DNA from: Microcaldota archaeon
Lineage (GTDB): Archaea > Micrarchaeota > Micrarchaeia > Micrarchaeales > Micrarchaeaceae
Assembly: GCA_021791535.1 (NCBI GenBank)
Contig: JAJYWI010000002.1
Coordinates: forward strand, 1-34,818
DNA: 34,818 bases
Direction: 5' to 3'
Each line of letters begins with the position of its first letter. Position 1 is the first letter of the stretch. A program made the position numbers and the translations under genes. Shown here in pieces: positions 1-7,505 of this stretch. Under the pieces are notes generated by a model, which was not told the origin of the DNA, searched no databases, and saw only the letters and a program-made list of their open reading frames with translations.

Positions 1-1
1 A

Positions 2-181
2 TACCTAAGAATGCTGCTCAGAAGCGAGGAACAGGATAAGCTAGGAGAGAACGCCGAACAGATCAGTGCAACAATAAGCGATGGGGTGGGCGACCTCAAG
101 AACAAAATCGGATTGGCGCGCGCACTGCCGTACGAGAGCGAAAAAGAAATAATGGAAAGGATTAAATCTCAGTTCGATTAG
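2..181 (+). CDS. C-terminal end of an unidentified protein (5' end outside window)
   Basis: An open frame enters from the left edge and ends at the TAG at 179-181, giving 59 visible residues. The peptide is charged, probably mostly helical, and ends in IKSQFD. I see no motif that identifies a family. The next gene starts 8 nt after the stop on the same strand, so the two may be cotranscribed. The start codon and most of the protein lie outside the window. Confidence 0.6.
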   Translation, partial: YLRMLLRSEEQDKLGENAEQISATISDGVGDLKNKIGLARALPYESEKEIMERIKSQFD

Positions 182-189
182 ATGATACG

Positions 190-411
190 ATGCCAACTGT
201 ATACGCTGACAGAGAGTACGGGCCTCTGCCTAAGACAAGGGAGCCTCCTACAGTGTACGATATCAGGGACGTTCATCTGCCGACAGGGGGGCCTATAGGA
301 GAGGACGACTTTGGGGATGAAGTGGAAGGCTCTGGAAGTAGGCCGTGCGGCTGCGACGACTGCTTGAAGGACCGAGAGCTGGAGTTCCTACTGCGCAACG
401 GCATGGTGTGA
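190..411 (+). CDS. small acidic protein with a CxCxxC motif, unknown function
   Basis: The ORF encodes 73 residues from an ATG 8 nt after the preceding stop. It is rich in Pro, Gly, Asp and Glu. Near the C-terminus it carries C-G-C-D-D-C (residues 53-58), a compact cysteine cluster that could bind a metal or form disulfides; that is inference. No known domain is recognised. It ends 3 nt before the oppositely oriented MazG-like gene, which fits tight packing and supports it being real. No strong ribosome-binding site is seen, so translational coupling to the upstream gene is possible. Confidence 0.5.
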   Translation: MPTVYADREYGPLPKTREPPTVYDIRDVHLPTGGPIGEDDFGDEVEGSGSRPCGCDDCLKDRELEFLLRNGMV

Positions 412-414
412 CTT

Positions 415-720
415 TTACTCGATGCCGTCCAGCACTATCCTCTTGCTGAACGGTCCGCGCTCCTGCGCTTTCTTTTTCCTAATGTCTTCCAGCCTCGCGA
501 AGGGTATACCCTTGGCCTCGCATATCGCATAGATCACCTCCAGCGTGTCGGCGAGCTCTTCCACTCTGCCGCTAGCGTAGAACTCGGCGGATTCCTCCTT
601 CAGCTTCTCCCTGAGCCTTTTCTCGTACTCTTCTGGCTCCGCGACGTGCGTTATAGCCCTCTTCCCGCCTTTTGCGATTATCTCCGGTATCCTGTCCCTG
701 ACCAGCTTATCGAATTTCAT
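415..720 (-). CDS. MazG-like / phosphoribosyl-ATP pyrophosphatase-like NTP pyrophosphohydrolase
   Basis: This 101-residue all-alpha protein resembles the COG4997-type house-cleaning pyrophosphatases, which are related to MazG and HisE. The opening KFDKLVRDRIPEII is typical of the family. The metal-binding acidic residues are visible as E42, E43 and E46 in KEESAEF, followed by E54, E55 and D58 in EELADTLEV. The family hydrolyses (d)NTPs or related nucleotides to monophosphates plus pyrophosphate; the exact substrate cannot be told from sequence. It starts 4 nt after the stop of a 42-residue gene and is probably cotranscribed with it. There is no his operon context, so a housekeeping role is likelier than histidine synthesis. 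Confidence 0.8.
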   Translation of the reverse strand: MKFDKLVRDRIPEIIAKGGKRAITHVAEPEEYEKRLREKLKEESAEFYASGRVEELADTLEVIYAICEAKGIPFARLEDIRKKKAQERGPFSKRIVLDGIE

Positions 721-724
721 ATTA

Positions 725-853
725 TCACTTCTTCAATTTCTTAATATGGCGGAGTTGCTTGTCCTTGCGACCCTGACGAAGCTCAGCCCATACAGCAAGC
801 TTCTTTGCGATAGCCTCCGGTTCTACCTGCACGACCCTAAGCTCTATCTCCAT
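725..853 (-). CDS. 42-residue basic protein, unknown function
   Basis: I place the start at the ATG at 851-853 and not at an earlier in-frame start, because the longer frame would run into the divergent GNAT gene and because a TATA-like element (tatttttaag, read on the minus strand, 891-900) lies about 40 nt upstream. The peptide starts MEIELRVVQVEP and ends in a strongly basic stretch HIKKLKK, which suggests nucleic-acid or ribosome contact (inference). It lies 4 nt before the MazG-like gene. No family is recognised, and a gene this small could also be an open leader. Confidence 0.45.
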   Translation of the reverse strand: MEIELRVVQVEPEAIAKKLAVWAELRQGRKDKQLRHIKKLKK

Positions 854-918
854 TGCCACGAGCTTACCCCTCTTACTATTTGGGGCGAGGCTTAAAAATA
901 CAACGGCATTCCAGTAGC

Positions 919-928
919 TAATAAATAT
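919..928 (+). promoter_or_regulatory. TATA box of the GNAT-like gene
   Basis: The sequence taataaatat is centred about 32 nt before the ATG at 956. This is the spacing expected of an archaeal promoter driving a leaderless or nearly leaderless mRNA. Confidence 0.55.
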
Positions 929-955
929 CTGAGAAATAGCATTGTCTGTGGTACT

Positions 956-1495
956 ATGTTCGGTTACCATTCACCTGCGGATACCGCGACGGTTGCTCCC
1001 ACGAGGGAGAGGAGACCCACACCGGACGTGAAGGTCGAGCCTTGCACCAGGTCTGGACTAAAGGAGGTGCTTGCTCTTGTGGAGTCATCACTGAAGGCAC
1101 AGCACCCTAGGATCAGCGATTGGATAAAGGAGCACAGAGGCGAGTTTTGCAAACCTATCAGGCCGATATGGGTAGCCATGCAGGATGGGGAGCTTGCCGG
1201 GGTGCTGATAGCCAGGATGGATGAGACAAAGGATGCAAAGTGCAGCTTGCTTTTTGTCAGTGAGAATTTCAAGAAGGATCTGCTCCGCACCGAGCTGCTG
1301 CGCAAATTCGAGCAGTCAGCTTCTTTGCTCGGCAAGAGCACAGTGCACGTTCTCATCTATGCAGATGAAGAGAACGAGATCGGTTTCTTCAGGAGCCATG
1401 GCTATCAGGTTGCGAATCCAGAGCTGTACAATCCAGCAGAGAACCCTGATAGAATCAGGGTACTGATGGTAAAAAGACCGCTCCTTAGAACCTGA
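956..1495 (+). CDS. GNAT-like N-acetyltransferase family protein (divergent)
   Basis: The protein has 179 residues. After a poorly ordered N-terminus of about 25 residues, the rest has the alternating beta/alpha pattern of the GNAT fold: a helix around residues 35-60, strands in IWVAMQDGELAGVLIARMD and CSLLFVSENF, and a C-terminal strand/helix region HVLIYADEENEIGFFRSHGY that matches the usual end of GNAT domains. The acetyl-CoA pyrophosphate loop (normally Q/RxxGxG/A) is degenerate here (NFKKDLLRTE), so activity or cofactor use is uncertain. A TATA box about 32 nt upstream predicts a leaderless transcript. It is convergent with tRNA-Ala, whose 3' end lies 2 nt after the stop codon. Confidence 0.6.
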   Translation: MFGYHSPADTATVAPTRERRPTPDVKVEPCTRSGLKEVLALVESSLKAQHPRISDWIKEHRGEFCKPIRPIWVAMQDGELAGVLIARMDETKDAKCSLLFVSENFKKDLLRTELLRKFEQSASLLGKSTVHVLIYADEENEIGFFRSHGYQVANPELYNPAENPDRIRVLMVKRPLLRT

Positions 1496-1497
1496 GA

Positions 1498-1569
1498 TGG
1501 ACTCTGCGGGAATCGAACCCGCAACCTTCCGCTTGCAAAGCGGACGCTCTACCATTGAGCCAAGAGCCC
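1498..1569 (-). tRNA. tRNA-Ala (anticodon UGC)
   Basis: The reverse complement folds into a 72-nt cloverleaf: acceptor GGGCTCT/AGAGTCC, D stem GCTC/GAGC, anticodon stem TCCGC/GCGGA with loop TTTGCAA, T stem GCGGG/CCCGC, discriminator A. The anticodon is TGC. The acceptor contains the G3:U70 wobble pair, the identity element read by alanyl-tRNA synthetase. CCA is not encoded. No intron is present. Confidence 0.95.
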
Positions 1570-1606
1570 ACATAATCAATTTGTAAGGTCCTTTTTTAAG
1601 ACTTAT

Positions 1607-1954
1607 CTAGCGCCTTCTCCTTCCACCGGATTTTCCCCTTCTCGCGCCAGCATTGCGCTGCGGCTTAGCCCTTTTTGGACTGCGTCGCGCCGGCTTCTGC
1701 CGCTGGGCGGTACGCCTTGACACCTCACCGGCGAGCTTCTCAACATCGAGTATCGCCCTGCTCCTCTCCCTATCAGCGCTTATCCTGCCGAGCATCTCAT
1801 CTACAACAGCATCAGGCACCGTTTCTGAATCCCTGGCTGAATTCGAGATCAGCGCATTCTCCATGTCGCTGCTTTTCAGCATCTGGTTTATAGACTTGAG
1901 CATGTGTATCTGCGCTATCTCCTTTGAGTTCTTGCCAGGTTTAGCTTTAGCCAT
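1607..1954 (-). CDS. conserved-looking protein with Arg/Lys-rich C-terminal tail, unknown function
   Basis: From the ATG at 1952-1954 the protein has 115 residues; an upstream ATG at 1973-1975 would add seven. Residues 1-80 are mostly helical (MLKSINQMLKSSDM, VVDEMLGRISADRERSRAILDVEKLAGEV). The last 35 residues are a low-complexity basic tail ending GRRRR, like tails that contact RNA, DNA or ribosomes. A TATA-like cataaata (about 2006-2013, minus strand) precedes it. No family is recognised; nucleic-acid binding is inference from charge alone. Confidence 0.6.
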   Translation of the reverse strand: MAKAKPGKNSKEIAQIHMLKSINQMLKSSDMENALISNSARDSETVPDAVVDEMLGRISADRERSRAILDVEKLAGEVSRRTAQRQKPARRSPKRAKPQRNAGARRGKSGGRRRR

Positions 1955-2041
1955 CCGGATTGCGCCCCACAACATTTGGCTATCGCTTACGTCGTTTGTC
2001 TATTTATGCTTTTGCTACGCATACGATACTCGTAGAAAAGC

Positions 2042-3361
2042 TCAGATGTCATACGATTCCTTTATCAGTGGCACTTTGGCGTTCCACTTTTTGGATGCGT
2101 ACTCCATGAGGTCCCTCGATTTGGAGAGCTCGCCATGCACGATGAACACGTTGCGCAGCCCCTTCACCTTGCCCATCAGGCTTTCGAGCTGCGGCCTGTC
2201 TGCGTGAGCTGATAGATGGAATGTATTGATATCCATGCGCACCTGGAGCTCGTTGCCGTTCAGGTTAATCGCCTTTGCCCCGTCCTGGAGCGCCCTTCCC
2301 ATCGTCCCTATGGCCTGGTAGCCTACAATGAGCATCTTGTTCTGCTGCTCCCTGGCCATCTTCGAGAGATAGAACAGCACAGGGCCTCCGGTAAGCATCC
2401 CGCTTGTTGTGACGATTATGGCGGCTTCCTTCTCGCTTGCTACCCTGTTCCTCTGGCTCTTCGACTCTACCGGCTTGAAGTTTGGGCTCTTGAACGGGTC
2501 GTAGTCGCTCATTAGTATCTTGCTCTGTATCTCCTTCCTGCACGAAAGCACGTTGTGCCTGTAGATCCTCATTACCTTGTTTATCATGCCGTCCACGTAT
2601 ATTGGCACCTTCTGCAGCACACCGGAATTGATGTAGTCGTCGAGCAGGAAGAGGACCTCCTGCGCCCTGCCCACTGCGAAGCTAGGCACTATGACCTTGC
2701 CCCCTCTTTTTATTGTGTCGTTTATGCTAGCCAGCATCTCCCTGGTCACATTCCTTTCTGGCGGGAATACATCCTTTCTGGCGCCGTAGGTGCTCTCCGT
2801 TATCAGGGTGTCGCCCCTGAGGCCCTTCACATCCGCCCCGTCGAGCAGCCTGGTCTTCGTAAGGTTTATGTCACCCGTATATACTACCCTGTTCCTGCCA
2901 TCGCTCACCTCTATCAGGGAACTGCCTATTATGTGCCCTGCAGGTATGAACTTCACTGTGAGGTCCCTGAATCTGAATTCCTTGTGGTACTCCACTATCT
3001 TCGCATGCCTTGACTGCTCCTGCAGCCCCTTCTTTGTCACATCCGTCGGGTTGGATAGCCTTATGTAGTCGCTTATCATCACGTTCGACACATCTACCGT
3101 AGGCTTCGTCCCGAAGTAGTTCCCCTTGAAGCCAGCCGAATATATGTGCGGCAGGAACCCGACGTGGTCGAGGTGGGCGTGCGACAGGAATATCCCGTCT
3201 ATCGACCGTAGCTGGTCGCCGCTGATCTGCGGGTACTCAATCTTCTCGCCGAGCTTGACGCCTGAATCAAGTATCACGCTCGTGTCCTTTGTGCTGAGCA
3301 TTATACAGCTTCTACCGACCTCGCCAGCTCCGCCAAAAAATGAGATCTTCATCGTAAACAC
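2042..3361 (-). CDS. MBL-fold beta-CASP ribonuclease, aCPSF2/RNase J-like (paralogue 1)
   Basis: The 439-residue protein has an N-terminal metallo-beta-lactamase domain with the zinc motif H61-A-H63-L-D65-H66, then GHIIGSS and YTGDIN, a central beta-CASP cap, and the late motif SAHADRP. This is the layout of archaeal CPSF-like endo/5'-3' exoribonucleases. There is no N-terminal KH region, so it is not aCPSF1. It should act on mRNA 3' ends or in RNA decay (family knowledge). The GTG at 3359-3361 overlaps the upstream stop as TAGTG and has an AGGT six bases before it; the ATG at 3350-3352 (MKISFFGG) is the alternative start. It is the last gene of the uL30-uL15-GT4-coiled-coil operon. A second paralogue lies at 19795-21048. 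Confidence 0.9.
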   Translation of the reverse strand: MFTMKISFFGGAGEVGRSCIMLSTKDTSVILDSGVKLGEKIEYPQISGDQLRSIDGIFLSHAHLDHVGFLPHIYSAGFKGNYFGTKPTVDVSNVMISDYIRLSNPTDVTKKGLQEQSRHAKIVEYHKEFRFRDLTVKFIPAGHIIGSSLIEVSDGRNRVVYTGDINLTKTRLLDGADVKGLRGDTLITESTYGARKDVFPPERNVTREMLASINDTIKRGGKVIVPSFAVGRAQEVLFLLDDYINSGVLQKVPIYVDGMINKVMRIYRHNVLSCRKEIQSKILMSDYDPFKSPNFKPVESKSQRNRVASEKEAAIIVTTSGMLTGGPVLFYLSKMAREQQNKMLIVGYQAIGTMGRALQDGAKAINLNGNELQVRMDINTFHLSAHADRPQLESLMGKVKGLRNVFIVHGELSKSRDLMEYASKKWNAKVPLIKESYDI

Positions 3362-4086
3362 TATGAACCTGCAGGCGGCTTTTGCGCCTTGGTGTCCCTC
3401 TTCTTTATTATGACGATGTCCTCGAGGTTGACCTCCTGCTGCTTATGCACTGGCTTGCGCTCGCCCTGCTGCTGCGCAGCTCTCGGCCTCCGCCTCTGTA
3501 TGCCTAGCGCTTTCCTCACTGCCGAGTACAGCTCGTCGAGTTTCGTGTCTGTCTCGGTTATCGACTTTATGAGATCGTTGAGTGCGCTTTGATAGGCATC
3601 TATGTCCTTGCTGACCAGGCTCATCTTCCTCTTGAGCCTCTCTGATTTGAGAGCCACCTCTATCTGCGCGTTGACCTCGCTTACCTTCCTGGCTACGCTC
3701 TTCTCCTGTGCTAGCGAGAGCGACTCGGTCGATATCTTGAACTCCATCGCGTGCCTGAGCCTCTTGAGCTTTGCGAGCGACTCGGCGCCCTGGCCCTCGC
3801 CCCTCTTTTTCTCCATTTCAGATAGCTTTGCAATAGCTTCCTGCTCACTCTTCTTGTAGTTCAGCCTGTACTGGCTCTCCCTCATCTTCGCCATCTGCAC
3901 CGCCCTCTGCTTCTTGAGCAGCTCTATCTGCTTGCTTAGCTCCTGCACTTTCGGGTCTGTAGAGCTCTTCATCATGTTGTTGAGCGTGCTGCCGCTCTGC
4001 TGCCTCTGGTTTGATTCGCCCTGTTGCGTGTTTACTACATTATTCTCATTTTCTTCCAGCGAATCGCCTTTGCGCTGCTTCATCAA
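3361..4086 (-). CDS. long coiled-coil protein, unknown function
   Basis: The 241-residue protein has a low-complexity Gln/Asn/Ser N-terminus (about 1-45), a long charged heptad-rich helix from about 48 to 195 typical of a coiled coil, and a basic Gln-rich C-terminal segment. It resembles the broad archaeal coiled-coil families around COG1340 in composition, but I cannot assign a function. The proposed start overlaps the C-terminal 41 nt of the glycosyltransferase gene in another frame; an internal Met around residue 38 would remove the overlap. Its stop overlaps the GTG of the beta-CASP nuclease by one base, which suggests translational coupling and perhaps a shared RNA-related role. Confidence 0.7.
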   Translation of the reverse strand: MMKQRKGDSLEENENNVVNTQQGESNQRQQSGSTLNNMMKSSTDPKVQELSKQIELLKKQRAVQMAKMRESQYRLNYKKSEQEAIAKLSEMEKKRGEGQGAESLAKLKRLRHAMEFKISTESLSLAQEKSVARKVSEVNAQIEVALKSERLKRKMSLVSKDIDAYQSALNDLIKSITETDTKLDELYSAVRKALGIQRRRPRAAQQQGERKPVHKQQEVNLEDIVIIKKRDTKAQKPPAGS

Positions 4087-5257
4087 TCAAGTATGAGGAA
4101 CCGTTGCCTGAGATTACATCTTTGTATACATTTAATAACGTATCTGTGGCGTTCCTTATCGAGTAGAGCTCGGCAGTCTTGACCGTTTCCTTGTAGGCCT
4201 TTCTGTGCCCAAGCACCTTCTCTATCTTTCTCGCTAGAGAGAGCGCGTCTCCTGCCGTGAACGTCTCACCGTTGCGCCCGCTCTTTATTATCTCCTTTAT
4301 CGCAAGGCGGCTAGGCCCGATTATCGGCTTGCCGGAGGCTAGCGCCTCGAGGAGCACTATCCCCTGAGTCTCGAACGTAGACGCAGTGCAGAGCACGTCT
4401 GCGGCTGCATAATACTTTGGCAGCTCCTCCTGGCTTACAAAGCCGGTGAACCTCACATTCTCCTTCAGCTTGTAATCTATGGCCATGTGCTGGTAGTAGT
4501 GTGCTGCTGGCCCAGTTCCTACGAACACGAACCGGATGTCTGGCCTATCCAGCATGCGCGCAGCCTTGAGTATCACGTCTATCCTCTTCTCGCGACTCAT
4601 CCTGCCGACATAAAGCACGATCTTTTGCTTCCCGCCGTCGGTCATTCTTTTCCTGATGGCAATGCCGCTGTTCCTTGGATTGAACCTCCTCGTGTCTACG
4701 CCGTTAGGCACAGTCACGGTGTTGGTGATATTGTGCATGTTAAGTATCTTCTCTGTCGACCTGCTCGGCGCTATCGTCAGGTTGCATCTCCTGAAGAAGA
4801 ACCTTGCATATGGCCATGCGGTCCTCATCATTACACGCTGCGCTATCTGCGATCCAGCATACTGCTCCACTACGCTCTTGTGCGTGAAGAAGGTGTGGAA
4901 GGTGCCTACTATAGGTATCTTGTTTACCCTAGCCATCGCCAGCGCCGATAGTCCCATCATGAATGGGGTATGCGCGTGTACTATGTCAGGCTTTATGCTG
5001 TTGAGCTTTTGCGAGGTGAGGAATGGGAAGAGCGCGAGCCTGTACTGGGGATACGCCTTGAACCTCACCCCATGCACTGCATAGACGTTCTTGCCTATCT
5101 CTGTCATCGGCTTCGCGATGCTGTGGCCGCTAGTGAATACATAGACCTTGTGGCCCCTCCTTTCGAGCTCCTCCTTGGCGTTGAGTATCGAAGCGACTAC
5201 GCCGTCGACAGCCGGCAGGTATGTGTCGGTGTAGAACGCTATCTTCAAAGAATCCAT
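4046..5257 (-). CDS. GT4-family GT-B glycosyltransferase, probably glycolipid-type
   Basis: The 403-residue protein begins FYTDTYLPAVDGV, typical of GT4 enzymes such as diacylglycerol glucosyltransferases and PimB-like mannosyltransferases. Further GT4 marks are HAHTPFMMG and GTFHTFF in the N-terminal Rossmann domain, VPNGVDTRRFNP in the linker, YVGRMSREKRID, and the retaining-enzyme EX7E motif in FETQGIVLLE. It should transfer a sugar from a nucleotide-sugar donor to a lipid or other acceptor at the cytoplasmic membrane face; donor and acceptor cannot be read from sequence. It starts 22 nt after uL15, an unusual place for a glycosyltransferase because secY normally follows uL15 in archaea. 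Confidence 0.9.
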   Translation of the reverse strand: MDSLKIAFYTDTYLPAVDGVVASILNAKEELERRGHKVYVFTSGHSIAKPMTEIGKNVYAVHGVRFKAYPQYRLALFPFLTSQKLNSIKPDIVHAHTPFMMGLSALAMARVNKIPIVGTFHTFFTHKSVVEQYAGSQIAQRVMMRTAWPYARFFFRRCNLTIAPSRSTEKILNMHNITNTVTVPNGVDTRRFNPRNSGIAIRKRMTDGGKQKIVLYVGRMSREKRIDVILKAARMLDRPDIRFVFVGTGPAAHYYQHMAIDYKLKENVRFTGFVSQEELPKYYAAADVLCTASTFETQGIVLLEALASGKPIIGPSRLAIKEIIKSGRNGETFTAGDALSLARKIEKVLGHRKAYKETVKTAELYSIRNATDTLLNVYKDVISGNGSSYLIDEAAQRRFAGRK

Positions 5258-5279
5258 GCAAAACCCTGTACTGGAACCG

Positions 5280-5672
5280 TTACTCTATGATTATGGCCTC
5301 CCCACCTGCGGCCTTTATCTTCTCCATCGCAGCCTTGGAAAACTTCGATGCCCTTATCTTTATAGGCGAGCTCAGCGTGCCGTTGCTCAGCACTTTGTAG
5401 TTGCGCAGCTCTATTTCGCTCTTGCCTGCGGACATGCTGCTCACCTGCATCAAGTTAATCTCATCAAGCCTGCTGCGTTTCCATGGGTGGAAGCCATGCT
5501 TGTGCATCTCGTCCCTCGCCTTCGATGTCATGTACGTGAACTTGTGCTTCCTCGCCCCCGCACGGCCGACGCCTCCGCGGTCTCCTTTGCCCCTTGCGTT
5601 CTTTATGTTGCCAACGCCCCAGCGCCTCGAGCCAAGGTACTTGCGGCTGCGTTTCTGCTTTCTTACTACCAT
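5280..5672 (-). CDS. rpl15: large ribosomal subunit protein uL15
   Basis: The 130-residue protein shows the uL15 signature: a basic glycine-rich N-terminus (RKYLGSRRWGVGNIKNARGK, then GDRGGVGRAG) followed by the globular part ending KIKAAGGEAIIIE. It binds 23S rRNA in the large subunit. I use the ATG at 5670-5672, which overlaps the TGA of uL30 in a TGATG arrangement; the GTG one codon earlier is less likely. It is coupled to uL30 as in the archaeal spc operon, but secY and adenylate kinase, which usually follow, are absent. Confidence 0.95.
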   Translation of the reverse strand: MVVRKQKRSRKYLGSRRWGVGNIKNARGKGDRGGVGRAGARKHKFTYMTSKARDEMHKHGFHPWKRSRLDEINLMQVSSMSAGKSEIELRNYKVLSNGTLSSPIKIRASKFSKAAMEKIKAAGGEAIIIE

Positions 5673-6094
5673 CACTTCACCATTCTCCGGATAAGCCCGT
5701 TTATCGCCGGGCCCATGTAGCCTAGCGCTCCTCCCTGCTTGACCGTCCGCTTTATGCTCCTGTAGCCACGTCTGGGCGGGTGCAGCCTGATTGGCAGGCT
5801 CTTCTTAAGCTCCTTCATGTCATACTTGCCTTCGAGTATCTCCTTCGGGTCAGCCTTTATGCCGGAGCTCTTTATCAGCCTGCCGAGCGACTGCTCGTCC
5901 ACTTCACCATAGGTTATGTAGCTGCTGCACTCGTCTATCATTCCTTTATAGGAATCATTCATCTTTATCAGCACGCAGTTGTTCACCCTCTTCAGCCTGA
6001 GCCTGTTTAGCGTCTCCGCTATTTCGTGCCTCACGTTGACGCGCCCGCGCACTCGGATTGCTGCGATTATCTTGTTGTCTAACTCACTTGGCAT
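5672..6094 (-). CDS. rpl30: large ribosomal subunit protein uL30
   Basis: Starting at the ATG at 6092-6094, the protein has 140 residues, matching the long archaeal/eukaryotic form of uL30. The N-terminal half (IAAIRVRGRVNVRHEIAETL, then NRLRLKRVNNC) is the diagnostic uL30 ferredoxin-like domain, and the C-terminal extension ends RLHPPRRGYRSIKRTVKQ. An AGGT-type ribosome-binding site lies about 12 nt upstream and TATA-like elements lie 30-55 nt upstream, so this is probably the first gene of the operon running to 2042. In most archaea uS5 precedes uL30; here two membrane-protein genes do, so the superoperon is broken on this side too. Confidence 0.95.
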   Translation of the reverse strand: MPSELDNKIIAAIRVRGRVNVRHEIAETLNRLRLKRVNNCVLIKMNDSYKGMIDECSSYITYGEVDEQSLGRLIKSSGIKADPKEILEGKYDMKELKKSLPIRLHPPRRGYRSIKRTVKQGGALGYMGPAINGLIRRMVK

Positions 6095-6123
6095 AAAAAC
6101 ACGACCTGCTGCAATGCCTTGCA

Positions 6124-6152
6124 GTATATACCGCAAAGAGTATTTTAAAGGT
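6124..6152 (-). promoter_or_regulatory. promoter of the uL30-uL15-GT4 operon
   Basis: On the minus strand two TATA-like elements, ctttaaaata (around 6143-6152) and ggtatatact (around 6124-6133), lie 30-58 nt before the uL30 ATG at 6094. Either or both could recruit TBP. The nearer one would give a very short leader. Confidence 0.45.
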
Positions 6153-6157
6153 ATCTT

Positions 6158-6754
6158 TTACCTCTTGCCAATTTCAAGCAGCCCTATGTACATCAGTATC
6201 ATGCCGATTATGCCGATGAAGATCATCAGCACCGCGCCGACTTGCACCAGCGAGTTGTCGTACTGCGCTCCAACCCTGTAGAACGATATGATGAGGAGCA
6301 GGCCTCCCACAAGCCCTACCACTGCTCCTATTATGGCAGGTATAAATCCGGATACCGTCCACGGGTTTGCTGGGCTGAGGGCAAAGTACGCTGCTATGAT
6401 TGTGATGACGCCAGCAGTTGCGAGAACCAGCCCGGATAGGCTCAACGTGGTGCCGAGCACCCCTGTCTTATACTTGCTGTTTGAATTCGACATTATGCGG
6501 AAGCCAGTACGCATGTTGAGCAGAGCATAAAAGCCAAGCCCGGCGCATACAGCAATCAGCGAGGCAAATGCTGCTGCGGTGATTGCGACAGCCGCAGATT
6601 TGCCAAAGCTGTGCCCGGTTGTGGAGCTAGAGACTGCGGCAATGAAGATGAAAATGTAAAAAAGTACAATTGCGGCTATGCCTATTATTCCGCTAATTAT
6701 GCTCACAAGTACGCCGGTGCGCAACTTCTCTACCCCGGAATCTATTATGGCCAT
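6158..6754 (-). CDS. DUF973-like multi-pass membrane protein (tandem paralogue B)
   Basis: From the ATG at 6752-6754 the protein has 198 residues and about five hydrophobic helices (approximately 17-40, 58-78, 98-122, 133-156 and 170-190). I prefer this start to the TTG at 6767-6769 because it has a GGAG five bases upstream and because its opening MAIIDSGVEKLRTG aligns with MADVSDGIRKLRTA of the upstream paralogue. Shared patterns include MRTGFRIM versus MRSGFSIL followed by S-N-SKY, and a conserved end Y-GL. This resembles the archaeal DUF973 family, whose function is unknown. The upstream stop overlaps the possible TTG, so the pair is coupled. Confidence 0.75.
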   Translation of the reverse strand: MAIIDSGVEKLRTGVLVSIISGIIGIAAIVLFYIFIFIAAVSSSTTGHSFGKSAAVAITAAAFASLIAVCAGLGFYALLNMRTGFRIMSNSNSKYKTGVLGTTLSLSGLVLATAGVITIIAAYFALSPANPWTVSGFIPAIIGAVVGLVGGLLLIISFYRVGAQYDNSLVQVGAVLMIFIGIIGMILMYIGLLEIGKR

Positions 6755-6765
6755 GCTGCTCCGTA

Positions 6766-7413
6766 TCAAGAGCGCCCTGGCTGGCTCGGAGGTACGCTAA
6801 CCTGCTGCTTTTGGCGAAGTGCACTACCAAGCCCGACGTACAGGAGTATCACGCCGATGACTGCGAAGAGTATGTAGAAAATTGCTCCGACCTTTATCGC
6901 TGTGTTGTTGTACTCTGAGCCTATCCTGAAGAAGGCTACCACAAGCATTATCACACCTACAAAGGAAAGTATAGCTCCAACAGCATACAGCCCCGCGCTT
7001 GCAAATGTGCCGGCGATGCCGGTTCCGAGCGCCGCGATGGCTGAGGTTGATGACGTGGAGGCAGCGGCTACAAGTGATGAGATAAACAGGCCGGCAGCTA
7101 TTATGAAGAATATTGCGCCTATCATCTGCAGCAGCGCGCCAATCTTGCCAAGGCCGTACTTGCTGTTTGCGCTAGCCAATATGGAGAATCCAGATCTCAT
7201 ATAAATAAGTGTAATGATGGAAATAACGAATCCGGCTATGAATAGACCCAAGTAGAGCATTATGGTCGAGGGATGCGAGCCTCCCAACGCAGCTGTTGAC
7301 GATACTACCTGAGAGAATCCAGCGACGTATCCGATGATTATGAGTATGAACGCTACGAAATAGATCAGCATTGCTGTCCGCAGCTTCCTTATGCCATCGC
7401 TTACATCAGCCAC
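6766..7413 (-). CDS. DUF973-like multi-pass membrane protein (tandem paralogue A)
   Basis: The 215-residue integral membrane protein has about five transmembrane helices (around 14-34, 48-70, 88-112, 132-158 and 170-192) and a short polar C-terminal tail (KQQVSVPPSQPGRS) absent from its neighbour. It is a clear paralogue of the downstream gene, with matching N-terminal KLRT, MRSGFSIL and KYGLGKIGA segments. The family resembles DUF973; no enzymatic residues are apparent. It starts a two-gene unit and lies just before the divergent small membrane protein at 7552. Confidence 0.75.
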   Translation of the reverse strand: MADVSDGIRKLRTAMLIYFVAFILIIIGYVAGFSQVVSSTAALGGSHPSTIMLYLGLFIAGFVISIITLIYMRSGFSILASANSKYGLGKIGALLQMIGAIFFIIAAGLFISSLVAAASTSSTSAIAALGTGIAGTFASAGLYAVGAILSFVGVIMLVVAFFRIGSEYNNTAIKVGAIFYILFAVIGVILLYVGLGSALRQKQQVSVPPSQPGRS

Positions 7414-7505
7414 ATCTTACCTATCAATAGAAATCTATAAAAAGGCTTTTTCAGCGGAGCTGGCCTGCGACAAACAAAACTTCCGCTAGTCATTGATTTG
7501 GCTCA

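Noticed and set aside
964-1579. Several antisense ORFs over the GNAT-like gene and tRNA-Ala
   Set aside because: They run through a tRNA or opposite a better-supported gene, lack promoters and show serine-rich shadow composition.
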